DNA from: Anastrepha obliqua
Taxonomy: Eukaryota; Arthropoda; Insecta; Diptera; Tephritidae
Assembly: GCF_027943255.1 (NCBI RefSeq)
Contig: NC_072896.1
Span: forward strand, 7,812,001-7,876,000
Direction: 5' to 3'
Length of the DNA stretch: 64,000 bases
Of the stretch, positions 57,262-64,000 are shown in pieces. The position numbers and the translations under genes were made by a program. The notes under the pieces are model-generated. The model did not search any database. It was not told the origin of the DNA and saw only the letters and a program-made list of their open reading frames with translations. Within the stretch, counting starts at the first letter, position 1. The number at the start of each line of letters is the position of its first letter.

Positions 57262-58202
57262 CTAAACATCATTCGTTTCATAGATTGAGAAGAAGCGGCG
57301 AAGTACTTTTATTTGGACCTCGAGGCCCTTTGCTTCTTTATACTGATCGTACCAGTCGATCAATTGCGTTTCAGTTGCCCTCTCTACCGCTGATAGGTGC
57401 GCCTTGTAATGACGCACTTTATCACCAAACGATTTATAGAAATCTTCAAATATACTTAGTATTTCTTTCATCAAATCATCCACGCCTGATTCCGCGAGAG
57501 CCTCTTGAATTAGTACTTCTGTGGCATTGGGTTCTTTCAACACTTGTGGACTATATTGGCTCAACACCTTAAGGAAATCGGTTATTGTGTCCAAGCTGGT
57601 AGTAAAGTACTCTGCAATCGAATAAATATCCCCAGTGGTTCTTTTACCATACGTAGTATCCGCTTCTATGAACTTTGTGAAACTCAGCTTGACTTCATCC
57701 ACATATTTAGCATCCACTCTTGAGACTAGTCTGTTTTTAAGGAACTTTTTAGCCACTGATTTTAGTTTTTTTGTTGCGGATTTGACAAATTTCGTGTAAC
57801 TTTTCAAAAATTCACTCAACAATACGTCGCGTGTGACACGTTCCTCGGAGGATTCACTAGAGCTGGAGCTGGAACTGGAGCTTTCATCGCTGGTCGATCG
57901 TTTGTCTAGTCTGTGGTGTTCAGAGGACTCTTCGGAGGATTCACTAGAGCTGGAGCTGGAACTGGAGCTTTCATCGCTGGCCGATCGTTTGTGTAGTCTA
58001 TGGTGTTCAGCGGACTCTTCGGAGGAGGAGGATGAGCTGCTACTATCACCGCTTTCATCACTATCGTCTCCCGATCGTCTGGGCGTTGTTGAAACCAACT
58101 AAAGGAGTATGAAATGCGTAATTGGATTTATTTCATTGTCGTTTTTCATACCTGCAATAAAATGCAAGAAATCAACAGCAAAATTATCGCCTTTTTCAAC
58201 AT
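57262..58202 (-). CDS. Secreted Ser/Glu-repeat protein, family member 6
   Basis: On the reverse strand, exon 1 is 58152-58202 and exon 2 is 57262-58098. The GT-AG phase-0 intron is 53 nt. The product is 295 aa. Exon 1 encodes MLKKAIILLLISCILLQ and exon 2 opens LVSTTPRRSGDD, so cleavage is likely just after Ser-Thr. Residues 25-100 are Ser/Glu/Asp-rich with 29-residue repeats, each with H-H-R-L-x-K-R-S then a run of nine Ser and S-E-S-S-E-E. The K-R-S sites resemble furin-type sites, and the S-x-E pattern is the target type of secretory-pathway Fam20C kinases. Both are inference. The remaining 190 residues are helical, cysteine-free, with an N-A-T sequon and L-I-D-W-Y-D-Q-Y (about 263-270), matching members 1, 3 and 5. 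TATAAC about 85 nt upstream is a weak TATA candidate. The ORF is intact. Function unknown. Confidence 0.85.
57845..58027 (-). repeat. In-frame 87 bp repeats in family member 6
   Basis: Two full units start at 57845 and 57932 (period exactly 87 bp, 29 codons), with a partial third at 58019. They differ at a handful of bases. The antisense strand gives a Leu/Glu repeat frame, which I regard as a by-product. Confidence 0.85.
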
Positions 58203-58689
58203 TTTTCCACTTCCTCTGTACTATTTCTCAACAACGTCTCGAATGTTGAAATGAAACTAAATTAATTTCCAAAATGTTTGCTTAGTTATATGCCATTTAC
58301 TTTCTAATGCAAACTGTATTAAAAAGTTGCAAGCTTTCTAATTGTATTTGCTTTAGATTTTAATTTGATAAACCAGCACGCTACATTCATTGCCCTAAGT
58401 TCAGTTAGATTAATTCTCATTTTCACATCATTTATGAAGTCTATGGTTCCAAAGCCTTACAGGCTGGAGGTGAAAAAGAGACAAGGGAGACAACGTAAAG
58501 ATAAGACGTAAAAGTAATTTTATTCCAGCATAGATAAAAATAAAGCTCTAGGAAGGATGACATCCAGATTGAGACTATTCAAAGTTCTTTTAATGGGTAA
58601 ATAATTTGATTGAAAATTCTTAAAGTGAAAATATACGAAGTTTACTCAAAAAGTAAGGTGGCTTTACACATTTCGCGTACGTAGCCACA
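58203..58689. other. Upstream region of family member 6
   Basis: No gene is seen beyond the weak TATA candidate at 58285-58290 (reverse). Confidence 0.4.
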
Positions 58690-58932
58690 TTCTACGGATT
58701 TCTATCTGGCCAAGGACTGTGACTTCAGCAGCATTCCCAGTATATGTATGGGGAATGTTTAGCTACAACAACAAACAATAACATAGCTGGCCAATTCGAC
58801 GTCGTTTTTTCCCACGACAGTCGGTTCTACGTTACCGGAACGACCTGGATTTATATTTGGCTAAGGACTGTCACTACAGCAGCATTCCAAGTAATGTATG
58901 GGGATTGTTTATGCTGCTACAACAACAACGAC
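58690..58932 (+). repeat. Two direct copies of the LINE-tail repeat
   Basis: The first copy (58690-58792) and second copy (58811-58932) both carry TGGC[CT]AAGGACTGTGACT-like text, GCAGCATTCC, GTATGGGGAxTGTTTA and a CAACAACAA run. They are separated by about 20 bp. The second has the complete 5' part with CCCACGACAGTCGG. Confidence 0.7.
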
Positions 58933-58947
58933 GTTTTTTAGTAACTA

Positions 58948-59397
58948 CGAGGGCGGGTCAATAAGTCCGTGACTTTTTGTATTTCTGACCTCTTTACTGA
59001 AAAAGAAAAATCACAGTCGATCACAAACGCAATCGTGTAACAACTTCACAGAAAGGTTTGGCGTTGTTTAATCGCAATATGGAGGAGTTTTTGCGCCGTT
59101 TTGTAACCGTGTACGAAACATGGATCCATCACCACACACCAGCGACCAAACAACAGTCGAAACAGTGGGTTTATAAGGGTGAATCGGCTTAATAAGCACA
59201 CGAAATTCATTTTTTTTTCAATTTCTCCTCAAATTACTGGGTAGTCGGATAAAGGTAGCTGTAAAACACAAACTAACTGACGCAGCACGTTCAAATTTTG
59301 ACAGGAGTCAACTGACAGATGCCTGTTGACAGGAGCAGTATTTCTTTTTCAGTAAAGAGGTCAGAAATACAAAAAGTCACGGACTTATTGACTTATC
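58948..59397 (+). mobile_element. Internally deleted mariner with long inverted repeats
   Basis: About 51 bp near each end are perfect inverted repeats, beginning GTCAATAAGTCCGTGACTTT. The left outer end ACGAGGGCGG has lost its partner at the right. The interior keeps a short transposase piece, E-E-F-L-R-R-F-V-T-V-Y-E-T-W-I-H-H and K-Q-Q-S-K-Q-W-V. The first catalytic Asp (VTVDETW in related mariners) is Tyr. The rest of the gene is missing. Confidence 0.75.
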
Positions 59398-59599
59398 GAA
59401 GTCAGAGCAAATAATTTGTACGAACCGATTCTAACGGCGACTACTTAATAGCGAATTGTCTTTATGGCTGTCTGGACACCCAGGCTACGCAAACAATTAT
59501 TCTGCTTTTTGACTGCTAATATGAGTTTTATATTCATTTGCCTTCTTTAAGCTAAGACTTTAGATTTTCTTGTCTATGAGATATCTTTGATGACCGATG
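59398..59599. other. Unassigned spacer
   Basis: Nothing recognisable is seen, apart from possible decayed LINE text next to the following entry. Confidence 0.35.
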
Positions 59600-60200
59600 C
59601 TAGGCGGATGATTGAGTTTACTTGAGTTTATCCGGAATGAGCGAATTGCCATTCTGACTAACAGTCCGGCGGCACTCATGGCCCTATCGCCCTATGAGAT
59701 CAAATCCTCACTGGTACTTGAGTGTATCGAGAAACTTAATCTAATAGGAATGCACAATAGCATCTGGCTAATTTGCGTCCCAGGACATAGGGGTATAACT
59801 TCGAATGTAATAGCGGACGCTCTTCTTTGCTATGGCACACCACACCTTCAAGAAGAAACTCAGGCGTGAAGAGCTAGGGCTCAGGGAGGTTTGCTGGCAC
59901 CAAACTATAGGGCTACGCCAGGTGAAATCCTTACTTCAAGGGTATAACCAAAAGAGGTTTCAAAGGCTCATAACCCTCCGCAAGGCTAAACTAGGAATGT
60001 TCGCGCAAATTCTCACAGCCCACTACAGATCTCGAAGTTATCTGCACATGAACAGAACTCTTCTTGTTTCTGCGATCCATCTCAGGATGCTCCAATTCAC
60101 CTTCTTCTGGAATGCCGCGCTGTACCGCGGAGAAGGTTAAGACATATTGGCCAATTGCTGCCAGAAGAAAGGCGCATACGCTCAATCCAACCCAGCTCTA
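59600..60200 (+). pseudogene. LINE RNase H and C-terminal domain relic
   Basis: The forward frame has R-I-A-I-L-T-N-S-P-A-A-L-M-A-L near 59645, where the usual D-S-Q-A-A is N-S-P-A-A, so the catalytic Asp is lost. It continues with V-P-G-H-R-G-I-T-S-N-V-I-A-D-A near 59780, a frameshift near 59840, T-A-H-Y-R-S near 60015, and a decayed cysteine end near 60110 (L-L-E-C-R-A in another frame). Confidence 0.7.
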
Positions 60201-61331
60201 AGCTGAATTCAATAAGGGAATTGGGCTTGGATGAGGTAGCGAGATGAGTAGAGGGCACAAAGGACGGTGAGGTCGAAGTGCATTTTTTTTTCCTTGTTCA
60301 CTCCTCTCGGAAGCATAGGGCCTCGACAAGACTCTTCCATCGTACACGGTTCTGTGCTGTTGTTGGAGAATGCTGGTTTTATTTCTATACAATGGTTGTT
60401 TTTGCACCGTCCCAAGAGATATCGGCATCAGCTAGTTCGCACAGCATCGAAGTTCTCCAAGTGTTTTTTTGATCGACCGCGACCTCTGCTCCCTTGGGGG
60501 TTCTAGTCAAGTGCCATCCTCAAGTGCTCGAAGTGCATACCTCATAAAAAATCTAATCTAATCTAGTCTTGAGTTTACTCCATTTCTAAAATTGTAGATA
60601 CTTATATTTGGATGTTTGTGGCGGCCTTCTCCAACACAATAAAATTTATACAACAAATCGAATCTTCTTTGAAGCAGCGCTTCGAAATCCCCGCGCACTC
60701 TCCTATTAAATATTCCACTACAATAATTACCGAGTACTAGAATGATTTCATGCAAGTTCAAGGCTTCTCAATTTAAATATTTATCAATTTTATTAGTACA
60801 CTTGAAGAATTTGTTATATTTTTATCCACACATACATATGTATGTATGTATGTATGTACGCAAATAGGAGATTCATCAAGCGTCAGCTTCAAGGTTGTTC
60901 AATTAAATTTTTTCTGTTTAGCGAATTCGCATTTAGGCAACGAAAATAATATTTTGTAGGGTGTAACATAAATCGCTATACTCAAAAATTAACCTATACT
61001 TATTACACTGCATAAATCATAAATTAAAAATAAATAAATGCATTTGTGTATGCTATGATTGGGCGTGACGAATTTTAATTTTTAAATAATTAAAATTGGC
61101 AAAGGTCGGTTGAGTTAGATTTGAATTTTGAGATTATAAGAATATTTTCTTACGCAGTGGAGCACTATCAGACACATAATATATACATATTTACATACAT
61201 ACATATATATATTTGCGGCAAATTAAAGAAATAAAAAACGCTTTTATTGATTTCATCTTCGTGTATTTGGAAATGCAGCTCCTTAATAATTGCTTACAAG
61301 GTCTGTGGCGGATAGTTCTGAAAAAATAATA
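60201..61331. other. Intergenic with TATG microsatellite
   Basis: Bases 60260-60540 may be retroelement 3' tail (reverse-strand R-W-K-S-L-V-E-A-L-C text). A TATG run lies at about 60832-60857 and TACATA-type runs near 61183-61210. No gene is seen. Confidence 0.4.
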
Positions 61332-61576
61332 GGACTGTTTATGAAGCAAATAGTTCGTAATAATTGTTATAAATTATCACGTTCTGGAGTTCACGTACCC
61401 AAAAAACTTGCAAAGTAGGGGAAAGTGAGAGAGCAAAATGAGATTACATTTTGAGGGGAAGTTGCACGTTTTTACTGGATAAATTTTTACTTGTAAGAAT
61501 TTGCAAGTGAAAAACAGTTGATCGCAAAGCTTAAATAAATATGAATTTAAATTTACGAATTGAGTCAAATAAATTA
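61332..61576 (-). repeat. Inverted copy of the 30.4-30.9 kb element
   Basis: Its reverse complement follows 30665-30880 closely (CTTTCCCCTACTTTGCAAG, CAACTTCCCCT, TTGCGATCAxCTGTTTTTC). The other half of the element is not present. Confidence 0.65.
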
Positions 61577-61913
61577 AAAAAAAAAATATTATAATTAAAT
61601 TGTAGAATGTAAGTAAACAACGAGATTTATTTACAACGAGATGGGATGAGAGTGGCATTGAAGGGCCAAGGGTCTCAAGCTCATTTAGAAAAAATCGACA
61701 TGGCATTTCAAACGAGTGACCAACAACCAATGACTAATTAGATTTAGATTAAGATTAGTTGACAATTAACTACATCGATTTTGCAATATTTGTTGGTGTT
61801 TGACAGTTTGATAACTTGATAACTTGGAACGAGGTCCAAGCAGCCAGTACAATCTCTCGTTTTTTCTTCAAAAGCTCCATCCAGTTTAATTTTGAGTCGT
61901 TCGTAATGCTCAG
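61577..61913. other. Unassigned intergenic
   Basis: No gene is seen. Confidence 0.4.
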
Positions 61914-62207
61914 CTGTTGTTGTTGTTATTGTTGTAGCAGCAAAACATTCCTTATACACGTACGGGAAATGCTGCTGGAATGACAGTCCTTGGCCGAATA
62001 CAAAACCGGGTCGTTGCGATGACTTAGAACCGACTGCCGTGGGAACAAAAGAAATCACTCGTCCCCATCGTTGTTGTTGTTGTAGCAGTACCTCGTCATC
62101 GTTGTTGTTATTGTTGTAGCAGTATCTTCGCCCTGTCAGTGTAGTGTAGTTTTTTTACCTCGTCATCGTCGTCTACTTCGCTTACGTCTGCGCCAGCGTC
62201 TTCGTCT
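61914..62207 (-). repeat. LINE-tail repeat block, copy A
   Basis: The reverse strand carries the TATATCCGGCC-type block (61914-62043), then GTTGTTGTT runs and a second LINE-tail fragment (62110-62207). Bases 62011-62205 are almost identical to 63776-63970, in direct orientation. Confidence 0.7.
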
Positions 62208-62964
62208 CCGGTAACGTAATAATGCCCGAATATTCACTGATATGGTGTCAATATGCGCGTCGGAATTGTCAACCCTAACTGGCATCATAGTATAGGGTAA
62301 GCCATGTAAAATTTGCTTTTTGAATCGGCCATAAAAAAAAACTAATCAATATTTTTTCAAACTTTTTTTTTTATTTTGAAGATTGAACATTGTCATTTAT
62401 GAATAAAAAATAATATCGTTCAAATGACTACCACGACTGACTTTACAGTAGTGTAAATTGTGTAAATTTCAGACATTTTCACTTTTGCAGCAAAATTATT
62501 ATCTCACGTTTAAATAAAAAAGTAAAAAATATTCAAACATTTTTCCATTTACAGTATCTAATCAACTAATATTTCTGAAAAAAATCATCAATTTTTGTCC
62601 ATTGCTATGAAATGTCTTTTTCAATTATTTTTACAAGCATTTCTGCCAACATATGGTTGTCTTTTTCTTTCACATGCGCACTCAAGCATATTTAGTACTT
62701 TACACACAGTTCAACTTTAACTTCGATTAACTTTTAAAGGAGTCTATTTATCGAAAAATTTTAAAAGATCTTTTTTGCAGAGGGTTAAAATTGCCATCAG
62801 AATATGTGTTTTTCATAGCTATAAATTAGCATACTAGAGAAAAAAAGTTTATTCCAAAAAGTAGCAAAATCCCATGTAATTTATATGGGAAATATATCGT
62901 GTTTGGGGCAAGGTTTATTCTGAATATTAATATATACATACATAATATATACATAACGGACACC
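62208..62964. other. Unassigned AT-rich intergenic
   Basis: No gene or element was identified. Confidence 0.4.
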
Positions 62965-63270
62965 CTAATATATATATATGTATATGTAATAGACGCGTAC
63001 ACCCCTTTTGGGTGTTGGGCCGAGCTCCTCCTCCCTTTTGTGGTGTGCGTCTTGATGTTGCTTCCCAAATGAAGAGGCCTACAATTTTAAGCCGTCTCCG
63101 AATCGCTTTTTCATGGCAGAAATAAACTCAGAGGTCTGCCATTGCCTGCCGAGAGACGACCGCTATTAGAAAAAACGTTTCCTTCATTTTGGTCTTTCAC
63201 CGAGATTCGAACCTACGTTCTCTCTGAATTCCGAATGGTAGTCACGCACCAACCCATTCGGCTACGGCGG
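62965..63270 (-). mobile_element. SINE copy, reverse, complete
   Basis: The reverse strand starts GCCGTAGCCGAATGGGTTGG, with box B GGTTCGAATCTCGGTGAAAG. Then come the GGCAATGGCAGACCTC and TTCTGCCATGAAAAAGC blocks, AGGAGGAGCTCGGCCC-like text, and a TA-rich tail near 62970. It is the best-preserved copy in the window. Confidence 0.8.
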
Positions 63271-63299
63271 CCGGGCTACGGTAAGCCTAATACAGTCTC

Positions 63300-63410
63300 A
63301 ATATATTGGTTTTCAATTTAGAGTACTGCATGATAGAGTGTTACCCGACCCACTTGAACCAGTTGCAGAAGTGAGGCAAGGCTGCATTCTGTCGCCCGCT
63401 CAGCCCTCAC
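63300..63410 (+). pseudogene. Reverse-transcriptase fragment
   Basis: One forward frame reads V-L-P-D-P-L-E-P-V-A-E-V-R-Q-G-C-I-L-S-P, the conserved block before YADD in non-LTR reverse transcriptases. Nothing else of the enzyme is present. Confidence 0.5.
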
Positions 63411-63479
63411 AGAGGCATCCTCTGGATCCCAGTCTTAGTAGCCAAGTCATCTAACACTCATCTAACACCCTTCGCCCTC

Positions 63480-63600
63480 TGGACCCAACAACCTGTTGAA
63501 ACATGAAGTTTCCTGGGCCTAGCGTTAGATGAGCTAGGCGAAGACGACCGGTAATTTACATTGCACTGACAGGGTTTGTTGCTACAACCACAACAAGTGA
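63480..63600 (+). repeat. LINE-tail repeat
   Basis: CTGTTGAAACATGAAGTTTC, CTGGGCCTAGCGTTAGATGA, GCACTGACAGGGTTTG and CAACCACAACAAG form the same tail as at 21.4 and 42.4 kb, here in forward orientation. Confidence 0.6.
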
Positions 63601-63673
63601 ACAAGTCTGGAAACTTAGGAATAGGGCGGATGTCAGTTGGCGCGTTGTCGTGATGGAAAAAGAAAACCACTTG

Positions 63674-63971
63674 TTGTCGTTGTTGTTATTGTAGCAGCAA
63701 CATAAACATTCATATACGATACATGTACGGGGAATGCTGCCGAAGTGACAGTCCTTGGCCGAATATAAATCCGTGTCGTTGCGATGACTTAGAACCGACT
63801 GCCGTGGGAACAAAAGAAATCACTCGTCCCCATCGTTGTTGTTGTTGTAGCAGTACCTCGTCATCGTTGTTGTTATTGTTGTAGCAGTATCTTCGCCCTG
63901 TCAGTGTAGTGTAGTTTTTTTACCTCGTCATCGTCGTCTACTTCGCTTGCGTCTGCGCCAGCGTCTTCGTT
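63674..63971 (-). repeat. LINE-tail repeat block, copy B
   Basis: Same composition as 61914-62207. From 63776 onward the two are nearly identical (one difference noted, CTTACG versus CTTGCG), and they diverge beyond 63971. Confidence 0.7.
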
Positions 63972-64000
63972 GGTTGGTGTTGTTTTTATGAATTGTGGTA

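Noticed and set aside
57833..58102. Open frame of 89 codons with Leu/Glu repeats, forward strand
   Set aside because: It is the exact antisense of the Ser/Glu repeats of family member 6; the sense strand has a signal, splice sites and conserved motifs.

Overview
This 64 kb window is animal nuclear DNA that is AT-rich, intron-bearing and densely packed with transposable-element relics. I infer a higher fly (Diptera), most likely a tephritid fruit fly. The reasons are mariner relics of several lineages, including one resembling the DD41D rosa type known from Ceratitis, a Mos1-like mariner relic, LINE 3' tails ending in (CAA)n, tRNA-derived SINEs, and compact TATA-containing genes with introns of 50-95 nt. 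I see no rRNA gene, genuine tRNA gene, CRISPR array or bacterial-type operon.

The host gene content I can support is one dispersed cluster of six related genes for small secreted proteins. They lie at 12250-13004 (+), 22141-22940 (+), 31378-31998 (-), 36041-36831 (-), 45004-45800 (-) and 57262-58202 (-). Five have the same architecture: a tiny first exon of 14-17 codons that encodes the signal-peptide core and ends in a Gln codon, one short phase-0 intron, and a single large second exon. The mature proteins are acidic, nearly free of cysteine and predicted helical. Most carry a C-terminal motif of the form L-[IVL]-[DNE]-W-[YF]-x-x-[FY], and three carry an N-I-[TS] glycosylation site at an equivalent place. 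Two members have grown internal repeats: 43-residue units at 22.5 kb, and 29-residue Ser/Glu units with dibasic sites at 57.9 kb. The third gene keeps exon 2, a TATA box and a polyadenylation signal, but no signal-peptide exon can be found. I do not recognise the family and assign no function.

The rest is mostly mobile DNA. The region 0-11 kb holds a rosa-like 3' end, mariner and LINE fragments and AT-rich filler. The region 11-21 kb holds LINE RNase H and reverse-transcriptase pieces, a Tc1-like element, a Tc1/mariner-superfamily relic and a near-complete mariner (18106-19373). The region 23-28 kb holds a deleted mariner, LINE pieces, a SINE and an RTE-like reverse transcriptase. The region 33-35 kb holds a near full-length rosa-like element (33946-35206) beside a noncoding repeat that also occurs at 27.3 kb and, diverged, at 53 kb. 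The region 39-44 kb holds a Mos1-like relic and two LINE ends in convergent orientation. The region 46.5-50.6 kb holds a pogo/Tigger element inserted into a SINE tail, whose left half was then duplicated in tandem as a 2 x 1366 bp direct repeat. The region 51-64 kb holds two internally deleted mariners, a foldback element with long inverted repeats, an endonuclease-like fragment, LINE ends and SINEs.

Every transposase or reverse transcriptase reading I followed is interrupted, so the mobile fraction looks dead as coding sequence. All family assignments rest on motif recognition by eye; no database search was run.
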